Assembly (NCBI GenBank): GCA_036507955.1
Contig: DATCIH010000055.1
Coordinates: 1-59,059, forward strand
Length of the DNA: 59,059 bases
Direction of reading: 5' to 3'
Source of the DNA: DATCIH01 sp036507955
GTDB taxonomy: Bacteria > Bacillota > Clostridia > Clostridiales > Clostridiaceae
The notes beneath the pieces were generated by a model that was given only the letters and a program-made list of their open reading frames with translations, did not search any database and was not told the origin of the DNA. Shown here piece after piece: positions 17,530-26,383 of this stretch (positions are counted from its first letter, which is position 1; every line of letters begins with the position of its first letter). Made by a program: the position numbers and the translations under genes.

Positions 17530-20500
17530 TTATTTTACTTTTATCTTTGGCTTAACTAATATACCTGTAGGCTTTAACTGATATTCATAAGACCAGCTAT
17601 TTCCAGTAGTCCTCCAGGCATTTGGCCCATACCAAGAGGTGGTATAGTCACAGTTGTGAACTGTGCCAAAGGCGTTTATCCTATTTCCAAAGGCGGTTAT
17701 GTCAATTAAGTGCTTTCCTTTGGTAACATCAAAGCTTAGTTTATATGGAGCAAGAGCTATGTTTCCTACTTTAATAGCATCAAGAGAAACAGATAATACT
17801 GGATTCCTATAATGAGGGATTTCTATTTCAAGCTGGCCTTTCTCTACAGTAGTATCCAGATGGTAGGTTACATTCCCAGCATAAAACGGTAGTCCTTGAT
17901 TAACCCAATCGCCAAAGTCTAATGTCTTTACCTCTTGAATTATCTTTTTAGTTTCCCCTGAAACCTTAACTCCAAAAGCTCCTAGTAAGTAGCACCATTC
18001 CACATCTGTCTTAGAGTTATAAGGTATTTTTAAAATTATTTCTGTTCTCCCTGTTGCTAAAGGAGGAAGCAAGATCTTCTTAATACAGGTATCAACAAAA
18101 TATCCTTCATAAACTTTACTGATTTCTTTACCATTAAAGATTATTTTAGTGTTGTCATAATTTTCTAAGGCTAGATACGGTTTTTCCACTTCTATTTCTG
18201 AGTCTATTTCAAAAAGCAGGCTTAATTCATGCTCATAACTTTCTGAGCTTTTATCTACCCAGGGCTGAGCTAAGGCATCCATTCTTAAAGGGTAGGCAAA
18301 GATTTTCCTATATATATTATCTATTCTTAAGATTTCTTCTACTTCATGGAAGATCTCACCATCCATTGAGTATTTTGCCATATCTAATAGAAGCACATTT
18401 GGTTCAGATAAGGTTATAGGTACCCTAGATTTAAACACTACCTCCTGATGCCTTAATACTGAAGGTGTAATAATCAAATTTTCCTTAGGAATGTTTTTAA
18501 CATTTGGCTCTAAGGATAGTAAAAGGCTATCATGCTGGTAAAATTCATAATTTATTATGGTATTGCCTTCTTCAAGGAAACTAAGGCATTGCTTTATGTC
18601 CCCGGTTATAGAATCATAAATAGTTGGTTCCCAATTACCCTTCAGGCTTATTTTAATATCCTCTTTCTCTGATATATCAGGATTAGCTGCTTTATTTACA
18701 TGACATATAAAGAGCCATCTATTTTCATTATCTGACCTAAGCTGGTAAAAGATATTGTCAACTCTTGAACCATCAACTTTTCTAATATCAACTAATCTAT
18801 AAGGCTCTAGTCCTTCTAAAAGTTTACTTTTTGAAAATGCTATGTTTGTGCAGCTTGAGCTTAGCTTTTTTATTCTATCAGAAGGCATAGCATCAACTAA
18901 GCTGCCAGGGGTGCCAAGAAATATTACCTTACCTCCGGATTTCCCAAAGGCTTCAAGTCTATCTAAGGTGCTGGATCTTAAGGTTTCGTTGCCAGGCACC
19001 AGTATAACATCATAATTCATTTCCCCAACTATAAAGGAGGCACTTTCTTCAAGCTGATTTTGAGAAGGAAGTAGAGCTTCTGATATAAAGTGAAAATCTA
19101 ACAATCCATAAAGGAGCCACTGGGTAAGGTCTTGGAAATTAGTCTCTAACTCTTCTCTAATAATACTGGTTTGTTCTAAAGGACCAAAGTGTAGCCAGTA
19201 GGATTCCACAGGATGAATTACTCCTATTTTTACAATGTTTTTACCTCTAGTTAGAGCTGTATTTAAACGGCTGAAATAATTCTCAATAAGAGGATATTCC
19301 CTGTACCAAGGGGACTGGTAGCCTATACAAGCAGGATAATCTCTTTTAGCCTCCCCACCCATAGAAACCCAGGTTAGATGATGAACCCGCAGGGTAACAC
19401 CTAAGGCAGCCTGCCAATCTCCAGCCAGCTTATGACCTCTGAAATCAAAGTCCCAATTGGTAACTCCATATATTTCGCATAAAACACCAGGTCTACCGTA
19501 TTGATTTGAGGCACTCTGTGCTTGCTTTAAAGTAGTGAACTCTCTTTTGTCGCAAAGCATATCGATGCCAGGTAACTGAAAGGATCTATAAGCACGCATA
19601 GCTTCTCCTAAAGCACCAGTTTGAGAAGCTAAGGATTCCTCAGACATCATATGTCCAGTTAGCATTATGCCATGCTCCATGCACCAGTTGCCAATATTAT
19701 CAGAAAAAGCAGTGGTGAACCTTTCACAAAGATGATCGTGATATCTATATCTATTTAAGGGCGCACTACCTTTGGGAAGCTCCCAAAATAACTCTGGAAG
19801 ACTATCTAGAAAGCTACTTCCATAAGCCAATTTATAGGATTCCTCAAAATCGTCAGTATAGGGGATTGCAATATCCTTTTCCTCAGTGGCATAGCCTAAA
19901 AATTCCTTGTGGGTGAATTGAGGCTCATCCGTGAATATTGAAGGTATTGTGAAACCAAAATCATCCTTTAACTCACTATAATATTTTTCATGGGTAACTT
20001 GAATAAACCTATCAATGGCTTTTTTATCTAAGGTATTTACATAAGATTGATTATTAAACCAGGGGCTATTTCCACTTATTTCAAGATAGGCTCTCCAGAG
20101 CTTACCCTTACCTTTAACTGCTTCACCAGGCATTAATCTTTTATAATAGCTTAAGGTGCCAGCTTCTATTACTACCTGATAGCTTGCGATAAGGCTTCGC
20201 TTATCTCCTCTTTGATATCTTGCGCTAGAGTCGTATTCGAGTGAAGCTTTATTTAAGTCTCCATTATATTCATTAGTCGTAAATAATAGAAAGCGTTGTT
20301 TATACTTATCCTCTTTAGTTACTATTCCACCTGCAAAGCCAGATGGCCAACGGTCCTCATCATAAAGATAGCAAAGCATATCTTCTTTCTTAAATTTGTT
20401 CTTGCAGCTTTTCACCAGTTCCATAAATTCTTTTCCAAGATATTCTGTGGCCATGCCTGTCCTACAGTGTATATGGCCTCCTCCCATTCCCATTAGCTTT

Positions 20501-20640
20501 AAATCATCTATCTGTTTTTCTAGAACTTCCTTTTCTAGCTTACAGTTCCAGGCCCAAAAGGGTGCACCTCTATATTCTGAAGTTGGATTTTTGAAAAGTT
20601 CTATGGAAAGTGACTTTTCTACATTTTTCGGGTATAACAT
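17530..20640 (-). CDS. GH106-like alpha-L-rhamnosidase / large glycosidase
   Basis: A 1036-aa protein. The N-terminus has the signature of the glycoside hydrolase group related to GH106: SEYRGAPFWAWNCKLEKE, MGMGGGHIHCRTG and CYLYDEDRWPSGFAGG, a (beta/alpha)8 barrel (1-500), then a Rossmann-like domain (about 500-620) and C-terminal beta-sandwich sugar-binding domains (about 760-1030). GH106 enzymes release alpha-L-rhamnose from rhamnogalacturonan. No signal peptide is seen, so it probably acts on imported oligosaccharides. A divergent AraC regulator starts 95 bp away. Assignment to GH106 proper rather than a sister group is uncertain. Confidence 0.75.
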   Translation of the reverse strand: MLYPKNVEKSLSIELFKNPTSEYRGAPFWAWNCKLEKEVLEKQIDDLKLMGMGGGHIHCRTGMATEYLGKEFMELVKSCKNKFKKEDMLCYLYDEDRWPSGFAGGIVTKEDKYKQRFLLFTTNEYNGDLNKASLEYDSSARYQRGDKRSLIASYQVVIEAGTLSYYKRLMPGEAVKGKGKLWRAYLEISGNSPWFNNQSYVNTLDKKAIDRFIQVTHEKYYSELKDDFGFTIPSIFTDEPQFTHKEFLGYATEEKDIAIPYTDDFEESYKLAYGSSFLDSLPELFWELPKGSAPLNRYRYHDHLCERFTTAFSDNIGNWCMEHGIMLTGHMMSEESLASQTGALGEAMRAYRSFQLPGIDMLCDKREFTTLKQAQSASNQYGRPGVLCEIYGVTNWDFDFRGHKLAGDWQAALGVTLRVHHLTWVSMGGEAKRDYPACIGYQSPWYREYPLIENYFSRLNTALTRGKNIVKIGVIHPVESYWLHFGPLEQTSIIREELETNFQDLTQWLLYGLLDFHFISEALLPSQNQLEESASFIVGEMNYDVILVPGNETLRSSTLDRLEAFGKSGGKVIFLGTPGSLVDAMPSDRIKKLSSSCTNIAFSKSKLLEGLEPYRLVDIRKVDGSRVDNIFYQLRSDNENRWLFICHVNKAANPDISEKEDIKISLKGNWEPTIYDSITGDIKQCLSFLEEGNTIINYEFYQHDSLLLSLEPNVKNIPKENLIITPSVLRHQEVVFKSRVPITLSEPNVLLLDMAKYSMDGEIFHEVEEILRIDNIYRKIFAYPLRMDALAQPWVDKSSESYEHELSLLFEIDSEIEVEKPYLALENYDNTKIIFNGKEISKVYEGYFVDTCIKKILLPPLATGRTEIILKIPYNSKTDVEWCYLLGAFGVKVSGETKKIIQEVKTLDFGDWVNQGLPFYAGNVTYHLDTTVEKGQLEIEIPHYRNPVLSVSLDAIKVGNIALAPYKLSFDVTKGKHLIDITAFGNRINAFGTVHNCDYTTSWYGPNAWRTTGNSWSYEYQLKPTGILVKPKIKVK

Positions 20641-20735
20641 AATCTACCTCCAAGATTTAAATTTATATTTATATTTTACCCTAAAGGATTTTATTTTTCA
20701 TGGGAGTATACTATTATTAATAGGGGGGTGTTCTA

Positions 20736-21629
20736 TTGATTAAAGCACTTGATTATTATAAGGAAGCAAAGGAACTCTTAAGTAAGGAAGAACCAATTTA
20801 CTTAAATAAAGCAATAGAGTCTTCAAAATCTCACCTTCACTCTCATAATTTTATAGAGATTGCCTTCGTAGCGTCTGGGGTAGGGATTCATTCAATAGGG
20901 GATAAGGAGTATGAGGTATCTAAAGGGGATCTTTTTATAATCAATTATGATATTCCCCATGAATTTAAATCCCTAGAAGATAGCAAATACCCAAATCTAC
21001 ATATTTACAATTGTATATTTAGACCATATTTTTTAGATGATAGGCTAACAGATTGTAAGGATTTCTATGAAATGTCAAAGCATTTTCAATTTCCCACAGT
21101 ATTTCCTGAGGGAACTAAATATGTAGGAGATATTACTCTTATGGATAAGGAAAGCGCTGCTATAGATGGAATATATGAAAAAATGTTTAGAGAATATGAG
21201 CTAAAAGAGGAAGGCTATATTGAAATTTTAAGAGTATATGTAATTGAACTATTAATAACTATTTTTAGACTCTATAATAGAAAGGATGCATTAAGGGACA
21301 AGCTCTATAGCTACAGGCAAGAGATGATAAATAAGGTTACTTATTATATGAAGGAAAACTATGCTAAGGATATTAAGCTGGAGGATCTGGCAAATATGGC
21401 TTTTTTAAGCCCTAATTATTTCAGTAAGCTCTTTAAAGAATGCACCTCCCATACAATATCTGAATATATTCAAAAGCTTAGGATTAAGGAAGCCTGCAAG
21501 CTTTTAAAGACCACAGATATTAAAATTATAGAAATATCAGGTATGGTAGGCTACAAGGATATAAAGTATTTTAATGAGATATTTAAAAGGTGGGAGGGTA
21601 AAACTCCTGGTGAGTATAGGAAATATTGA
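20736..21629 (+). CDS. AraC-family regulator, likely of the GH106-like gene
   Basis: A 297-aa protein with an N-terminal cupin (KSHLHSHNFIEIAFVASG; DLFIINYDIPHEF) and a C-terminal AraC domain (about 195-295; DIKLEDLANMAFLSPNYFSK and IIEISGMVGYKDIKYFNEIFK region, ending GKTPGEYRKY). It starts with TTG at 20736 behind GGGGGGTG (20721-20728). Transcribed away from the glycosidase gene with 95 bp between them, it most likely activates that gene in response to a released sugar. Confidence 0.9.
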   Translation: MIKALDYYKEAKELLSKEEPIYLNKAIESSKSHLHSHNFIEIAFVASGVGIHSIGDKEYEVSKGDLFIINYDIPHEFKSLEDSKYPNLHIYNCIFRPYFLDDRLTDCKDFYEMSKHFQFPTVFPEGTKYVGDITLMDKESAAIDGIYEKMFREYELKEEGYIEILRVYVIELLITIFRLYNRKDALRDKLYSYRQEMINKVTYYMKENYAKDIKLEDLANMAFLSPNYFSKLFKECTSHTISEYIQKLRIKEACKLLKTTDIKIIEISGMVGYKDIKYFNEIFKRWEGKTPGEYRKY

Positions 21630-21686
21630 AAACAAAGGAGAATAGCATGAAATCGTATTTAGTAAGACCTACTTCCTGTTGATTAC

Positions 21687-21841
21687 TTTCATATAGTATT
21701 TACGATTCCACAAGAATTAAATTACATAACTCTAACCACCCACATTTATACTGCTTAGTACCAAGTGGAGGGTTAAGTTTTGAAGGAAGCAAATGGATAG
21801 GCTCAACTTCAGAAACCGAATCTAAACATAAAAAAATTTAT
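21687..21841 (+). mobile_element. Degraded IS91-family (Y2 HUH) transposase relic
   Basis: Two short reading frames recall IS91-type transposases. FHIVFTIPQELNY (21687-21725) matches the family's HxVFTxPxEL segment, and HPHLYCLVPSGGLSFEGSKW (21737-21796) matches HPHxHCLVPGGGLS with the HUH histidines. They are in different frames and sit only a few bases apart, so most of the gene is gone. It lies just upstream of a GNAT gene and marks past insertion activity. Confidence 0.6.
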
Positions 21842-21859
21842 ATAGGAGGTAAAATTAAT

Positions 21860-22402
21860 ATGGAGCTTACGTGTAACAAAGTTTATATTCACTTTTTTGA
21901 AAATACAGATGCAGAAGCTTTACTCGATTTGCATTTAAGAAACGGTGAATTATTCCAGAAATATTCGCCAACTTTTGACGATGACTATTACACACTTGAA
22001 TCAAAACGTAAAGATATTAGCAATTCTATAAAACAAAGAAAAGAAGATAAAATATATTCTTTTGGTATATATTTAAAAGATAACGGGAAATTGGTTGGGG
22101 ATGTATCCCTGTATCATATATTTCGAGGTCCCCTCCAGAGATGTTTAATTGGTTATTCATTGGACAAGCAATATAATGGTAGAGGTTATACCACAGAAGC
22201 AGTCTCTTTAGCAGTAGAATTTGCGTTTAATGAATTAAAACTACATCGTGTTGAGGCAGGCGTAATGTTAAGCAATATAGGTTCAGTGCGAGTATTAGAA
22301 AAGGTAGGTTTTAATAGAGAAGGCATAGAACAAAAGGGTGTAAAGATTAATGGTCAATGGGAAGACCATCAGATATTTGCTATAATATCAGATACTAACT
22401 AA
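21860..22402 (+). CDS. RimJ/RimL-type GNAT N-acetyltransferase
   Basis: A 180-aa acetyltransferase of the RimJ/RimL subfamily: YSLDKQYNGRGYTTEAVSLA carries the acetyl-CoA loop, LHRVEAGVMLSNIGSVRVLEKVGF is the typical C-terminal signature (N-x-x-S-x-x-V-x-E-K-x-G-F), and FNREGIEQKG ends the fold. RimJ/RimL enzymes acetylate ribosomal protein N-termini; many relatives modify drugs or small molecules. Starts at ATG behind TAGGAGG. It follows directly on an IS91 relic. Confidence 0.88.
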   Translation: MELTCNKVYIHFFENTDAEALLDLHLRNGELFQKYSPTFDDDYYTLESKRKDISNSIKQRKEDKIYSFGIYLKDNGKLVGDVSLYHIFRGPLQRCLIGYSLDKQYNGRGYTTEAVSLAVEFAFNELKLHRVEAGVMLSNIGSVRVLEKVGFNREGIEQKGVKINGQWEDHQIFAIISDTN

Positions 22403-22431
22403 ACTTTATTTAGTGAAGAAGGTTTATATTT

Positions 22432-22987
22432 TGTGACGCAAGGGTAAAAAACATATGCTGTAACAATATTAATAAGCCATTTTGGGAAAAACATTTATGT
22501 GATTGGAGTTGCAAGTCTTTCTTTCCATTCTTCTTGGTATGCAATGAGCAGTGTAATACCTGTTCTTAAATACGATTTGACAAAAGAAATCAAGCATTAC
22601 GAAATTCCTAAAAATATAATCATTGAGCAATATACACTTAATGAAAACACTATAGATAAATTTATTGAAGCAACAGCTATTGCCAATGATGACGTTGCTG
22701 ATAGCAAGGGAGAACTAAGTTTTCGTTCAGGAGGCGAAGGTTTCAAAATATTTACAGCAACCGATAATGGAAAGATTGTCAGTGCAATTACTTTATGGGA
22801 TATTGGTGAAGGTCGCAGTGCTGCTGAAAATATTTTTACAATACCAGATTACAGAAGAAAAAATATTGCACGAGAAATAATAGCAACAGGACTGCAGTCA
22901 TTAAAGGATTCAGGTCAGAAAATTGCCACTCTATCAATGAATGGGAAAAATCTCAATGCTATGAAATTGTATTTATCTATTGGATAG
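22432..22987 (+). pseudogene. Broken GNAT acetyltransferase (frameshift, shortened ends)
   Basis: One frame encodes CDARVKNICC...KPFWEKHL (from 22432). Near 22494 the coding sense shifts to the frame giving VIGVASLSFHSSWYAMSSV and the rest of a GNAT, including IPDYRRKNIAREIIATGL. The only start in the second frame is GTG 22499 without a ribosome site. The protein ends at MKLYLSIG with a stop where intact relatives continue about 10 residues (YLSIGF...). Both ends are therefore damaged. Confidence 0.6.
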
Positions 22988-23133
22988 AATACAGCTAATT
23001 ACTTCGGAATCTTTCTAAAAATCCGAATTAAGTGAAGTCGAAAATCTTCAGTTTCATTTTCGATTCTAGTGTTAAAGTACATGCTATTTGCTGTGATATT
23101 TATTACATATGCACCTCAAAAACGAACCCGTTG

Positions 23134-23358
23134 CTAAATTGTACCCTCTTCATTTTCATCAGGAGTAAACTCAAACAAGTCACCAGGCTGACAATTTAAA
23201 ATTTTACATATCTTATTCATTGTTCCAAAACGTATCCCTTTTACTTTGCCTGTCTTTATAAGAGATAAGTTAACATTTGAGATTCCAACTTTTTCAGATA
23301 ATTCAAGTAAGGATATTTTCCTGTCTGCCATTATACGATCTAATCGTACTATAATCAT
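23134..23358 (-). CDS. YozG-type XRE/Cro regulator
   Basis: A 74-aa helix-turn-helix protein (MIIVRLDRIMADRKISLLEL...). The HTH lies at about 17-55 (LLELSEKVGISNVNLSLIKTGK). Proteins of this size are paired with DUF2975 membrane proteins across Firmicutes (YozG-YoaS in Bacillus). The gap to the upstream DUF2975 gene is 13 bp, so they form one operon. Downstream, 23114-23130 (AAAAACGAACCCGTTG) matches one arm of the terminator at 34591, without its partner arm. Confidence 0.88.
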   Translation of the reverse strand: MIIVRLDRIMADRKISLLELSEKVGISNVNLSLIKTGKVKGIRFGTMNKICKILNCQPGDLFEFTPDENEEGTI

Positions 23359-23371
23359 AGCTAAGCCGCCT

Positions 23372-23992
23372 TTACACTATAGAGTCATTATCTTCTTTAA
23401 GCTCAACACCTCTAGAAAACATGCTTGCTAATCCAAGGAATATTGAAGCTACAAGAAGTTCAGTAAACATCATTGGAACATTAATAATAACAGCAGTCAA
23501 TTCTGAAGAGCTCCTTTCATAGGTGTTAATCAGTAAAGAAAGAAATGCTCCATATCCAAAATCAAAAGCAAATTGGACAACGATTGTTATTGTAATGGCT
23601 ATACCAATTTTCTTGAATAAAATAGAATTGGCTTTAGTAAAGGGTTCATTATCCACTTCAAAACTTCTAAATACTTTCTTTAATTGTATACAAGAATAAT
23701 ATAATAAAAGCAAAATTGGAAGATTTGATATTCCAACATACAAAAGAATTTGTGGTATATATTGTGATTGAATAGATACAGGGAAAACTATTGAACCCAT
23801 TGTGCATTGAAAACTTGGTAAAAATATATTAATCCAAGTTTCCTTCAATATTCCAGAAGGAAGCAATGACAATATATTGAGGATAGAGAAAACCACGCCA
23901 GTAAAAGTAAATATTATTGAAATAGCAAGGCATAATTGGAAAATCAGGAATAAGGGACCTACCTTTTGATACTTATCAAATAATTTAAACAT
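23372..23992 (-). CDS. DUF2975 (YoaS-like) membrane protein
   Basis: A 206-aa protein with four predicted membrane helices (about 12-42, 80-102, 128-150, 168-190) and the DUF2975 middle motif FRSFEVDNEPFTKANSILFKKIG. Function of the family is unknown; it is nearly always encoded with a YozG-like HTH, which is the next gene. The pair probably responds to a membrane or envelope state, which is inference. Confidence 0.85.
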   Translation of the reverse strand: MFKLFDKYQKVGPLFLIFQLCLAISIIFTFTGVVFSILNILSLLPSGILKETWINIFLPSFQCTMGSIVFPVSIQSQYIPQILLYVGISNLPILLLLYYSCIQLKKVFRSFEVDNEPFTKANSILFKKIGIAITITIVVQFAFDFGYGAFLSLLINTYERSSSELTAVIINVPMMFTELLVASIFLGLASMFSRGVELKEDNDSIV

Positions 23993-24160
23993 AAAACGCC
24001 TCCATATTTTGTATATTATTATTATAATACTAATATTATCGTTTTACAATAATTAATTTATGTATTACTAAAATAAATTATTGTATTTATATAGTAATGA
24101 AATATATACTGGACAATTATAGCAATTATATAAGCTGAAATATGATATAATTATCCTATT

Positions 24161-24311
24161 AAGGAGATGACTTCTATGAAAAGAATAAAATCAATTAAAC
24201 ACTCGGTGCAGTTAATATAATCTGATAACAGATTGTACCGAGATTTTCTAATTTGGTATCAGTTAACTGCACTGCTTTTCGTGGAAATTAAATATGAAAA
24301 GGAGTTATGTT
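24161..24311 (+). promoter_or_regulatory. Candidate attenuator leader with competing hairpins
   Basis: A 14-codon ORF with a strong ribosome site (AAGGAG 24161-24166) overlaps two mutually exclusive pairings. CTCGGT (24202-24207) can pair with ACCGAG (24237-24242), around an inner AATCTG-ATAA-CAGATT hairpin (24219-24234). Alternatively GTGCAGTTAA (24206-24215) can pair over 10 bp with TTAACTGCAC (24263-24272), which is followed by TGCTTTTC. A ribosome paused on the leader would mask 24202-24220 and shift the balance. This is the layout of leader-peptide control seen with ribosome-drug resistance genes; the role here is inferred. Confidence 0.55.
24176..24220 (+). CDS. Putative 14-aa leader peptide
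   Basis: MKRIKSIKHSVQLI, ATG at 24176, 9 nt after AAGGAG (24161-24166), stop TAA 24218-24220. It lies 91 bp before the methyltransferase start, and its last codons are inside the alternative hairpins. A real but truncated gene start is the other explanation. Confidence 0.5.
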   Translation: MKRIKSIKHSVQLI

Positions 24312-25088
24312 ATGGAATATATGAAGTTAAAAGAATACTGGCTGTCTGAAGAAAAAAAGAGCTTCCAAGGTTGGAATTTTTCCTATATTGATAAGAGAAA
24401 ATCCCAGGAACCTTTACCTTGGGACTACGGCAATATTGTACACCAACATTTAAAGACTAATTCAAAACTACTGGATATGGGAACTGGAGGCGGCGAATAT
24501 TTACTCACGCTAAATCACCCTTATGGCAATACTTTTGCGACAGAAGGTTATCCCCCTAACTTTGAGCTATGTAAGCGCACTTTAACTCCACTAGGCATTG
24601 AGGTTAGACAAATTTTTAATGATAATTACCTGCCTTTTGAAAAGGATATGTTTGACATCATAATAAACAGACAAGCATCTTTTGACATAAATGAAGTTTA
24701 TAGATTATTAAAGCCTAAGGGTTTATTTATTACCCAGCAGGTTGGGGAGTTAAATAACAAAGAGTTATCAAGGTTTTTAATAAAGGATTTTGAAAAGATT
24801 ATAAGAAAGGAACATACCTTAAAAAGTAATTTGAAGTTAATAAAAAACAAGGGAATGACCATATTAGAGTCAAAGGAATGTTTTCTAACACAGAAGTTCT
24901 ATGATGTGGGAGCCTTAGTTTATTATGCAAAAATTATTCCTTGGGAATTTCCCAATTTTTCAGTTGAAAGTTGTTTTAATCAATTATGTAAGCTGGAAAC
25001 AAAAGTTAAAAAGGAAGGATTTATTGCAAGCAAAGAGCACAGATTTGTTATTGTGGCTGAAAAACCTAACCTTTCAAATGGAAGGTAA
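24312..25088 (+). CDS. Class I SAM-dependent methyltransferase
   Basis: A 258-aa methyltransferase; ATG 24312 is chosen because AAGGAG at 24299-24304 lies between it and the earlier ATG 24294. Motif I is LLDMGTGGGEYLL (about 57-69), acidic motif II follows near TEGY, and the post-I region has FDIIINRQASFD. The C-terminal half (150-258) is family specific with no clear relative named. The N-terminal W-rich region (GWNFSYID; LPWDYG) is typical of a Firmicutes family of unknown substrate. The leader upstream suggests it responds to a translation inhibitor. Confidence 0.8.
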   Translation: MEYMKLKEYWLSEEKKSFQGWNFSYIDKRKSQEPLPWDYGNIVHQHLKTNSKLLDMGTGGGEYLLTLNHPYGNTFATEGYPPNFELCKRTLTPLGIEVRQIFNDNYLPFEKDMFDIIINRQASFDINEVYRLLKPKGLFITQQVGELNNKELSRFLIKDFEKIIRKEHTLKSNLKLIKNKGMTILESKECFLTQKFYDVGALVYYAKIIPWEFPNFSVESCFNQLCKLETKVKKEGFIASKEHRFVIVAEKPNLSNGR

Positions 25089-25107
25089 TCCTCAGTAACG
25101 GTATATG

Positions 25108-25162
25108 CCTTAATGTAAAGAGCACGTTAAAATTATTTTTTAGTGTGTTTTTTACATTAAGG
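25108..25162. repeat. Long inverted repeat
   Basis: CCTTAATGTAAA (25108-25119) and its exact complement TTTACATTAAGG (25151-25162) enclose a 31-nt segment that can partly pair with itself (CAC..TAAAA with TTTTA..GTG). No T-run follows on either strand. It may be a terminator variant or a tiny degenerate mobile repeat between the methyltransferase and esterase genes. Confidence 0.5.
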
Positions 25163-25266
25163 GGTTGTAATACTATCCATAAGATGTATAATTACACTAT
25201 AAGAGCATATAGATACTACTATACCTAAAGAAAATAGAGTAATACCTATTTTAAGGAGTTTTAAGT

Positions 25267-25944
25267 ATGAATAAAAAAATAGGTTGCCTTATAATACATG
25301 GCTTTGCAGGAAACTTAAAGGATATAGAAAAGCTAAATAGATTTTTATTAAAAAAAGGCTTTGAAACCTCTTGCCCATTATTAAAGGGGCATGCACTTAC
25401 GAAGAAAGATTTAGCAAGAACTAGTTATTCAGATTGGATATCTTCTGCAGAAGAATCCTTAATGGAACTTTCAAAAAAAAGTGATAGGGTGGTCCTAATT
25501 GGATTTTCTATGGGGGGATTAATAGCTTTTAATCTGGCTATAAAACATGATATATATAAAATGGTGACTTTAAGTGCACCAATATATCATTGGGATTTAA
25601 AACGAATGGTTACAAATATTATTAATGATATAAAAATTAGAAAAACTGAGCAGCTAAGAAACTATATTAGAACTTCTACAAATATACCTTTCAGAGCTTT
25701 GCTTAATTTTAAGTTGCTTTTATATAGAACAAAACCTTTGCTAAGCCAGATTACTTGTCCCATCTATATAGCTCAAGGTTTAATGGATGATACTGTAAAG
25801 CATAAAAGTGCTAACTATATCTATAGAAACGTAGCTTCTACCCAAAAGATAATGAAGTTTTATAATAATTCTCCACATGTAATTTGTAATGGGCCGGATT
25901 TTAGGGAGCTTTGTGCTGATATAAAAATTTTTATTGATAACTAA
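25267..25944 (+). CDS. Alpha/beta hydrolase, carboxylesterase/monoacylglycerol lipase type
   Basis: A 225-aa Est30-like esterase. HGFAGN (oxyanion, 11-16), nucleophile serine in GFSMGG (about 81), aspartate in QGLMDDTV (about 178) and histidine in NSPHVI (about 207) make a complete triad. The length matches the family. It would hydrolyse short acyl esters in the cytoplasm. It starts behind AAGGAGT. A small membrane protein follows 24 bp downstream, probably co-transcribed. Confidence 0.88.
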   Translation: MNKKIGCLIIHGFAGNLKDIEKLNRFLLKKGFETSCPLLKGHALTKKDLARTSYSDWISSAEESLMELSKKSDRVVLIGFSMGGLIAFNLAIKHDIYKMVTLSAPIYHWDLKRMVTNIINDIKIRKTEQLRNYIRTSTNIPFRALLNFKLLLYRTKPLLSQITCPIYIAQGLMDDTVKHKSANYIYRNVASTQKIMKFYNNSPHVICNGPDFRELCADIKIFIDN

Positions 25945-25967
25945 ATAGACAAGGAGGTTATATTAAT

Positions 25968-26261
25968 ATGTTTAATTTGCTTAATATCTATGCTAAGGGT
26001 AGCGATCCAATGGGTCTAGTCTTATTCACCTACCCCTTAATAGTTTTTGTAGTATCCCTTGTAATGCAACTTATACTTAAGAAAAAGGTTGGTATTTTAC
26101 TGATAAACTTTGCATTCTGGTTGGTTTTAACCTTTACTGTATTAAATTCAAGCTTCCTAATTTATTGCTTTGTGTATACAGTGATTTCTTTCCTGGGAAC
26201 GCTTATGGCAGATATAATTATTTCTATTAAAAACAAGTTTAAAAATAGAAGTAGAGCTTAG
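25968..26261 (+). CDS. Small membrane protein, possibly DUF2651
   Basis: A 97-aa protein with about three hydrophobic helices (17-38, 42-60, 63-85) and a basic C-terminus (KNKFKNRSRA). It resembles short DUF2651/YbeF-type membrane proteins in size and layout, but I cannot assign it firmly. AGGAGG lies 9 nt before its ATG. Likely in an operon with the esterase; a bidirectional terminator follows. Confidence 0.7.
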   Translation: MFNLLNIYAKGSDPMGLVLFTYPLIVFVVSLVMQLILKKKVGILLINFAFWLVLTFTVLNSSFLIYCFVYTVISFLGTLMADIIISIKNKFKNRSRA

Positions 26262-26307
26262 TTAACTAAAAAGCCTTAAGCTAAATTGATATTAGGGATT
26301 AGGAATA

Positions 26308-26345
26308 AAATTGGCTTGCCTATTTAAGACAAGCCAATTTTATAT
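26308..26345. terminator. Bidirectional intrinsic terminator
   Basis: AAATTGGCTTG (26308-26318) pairs with CAAGCCAATTT (26330-26340), with T-rich flanks on both strands. It separates the small membrane protein gene from the convergent pseudo-rhomboid gene. Confidence 0.85.
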
Positions 26346-26383
26346 ATAGTATCCACATATTATCTAACATAGCCAAATAATAA

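Noticed and set aside
23114..23130. Intrinsic terminator of the YozG-like gene
   Set aside because: Only one arm of the 34591 terminator sequence is present, with no complementary arm, so no hairpin can form.
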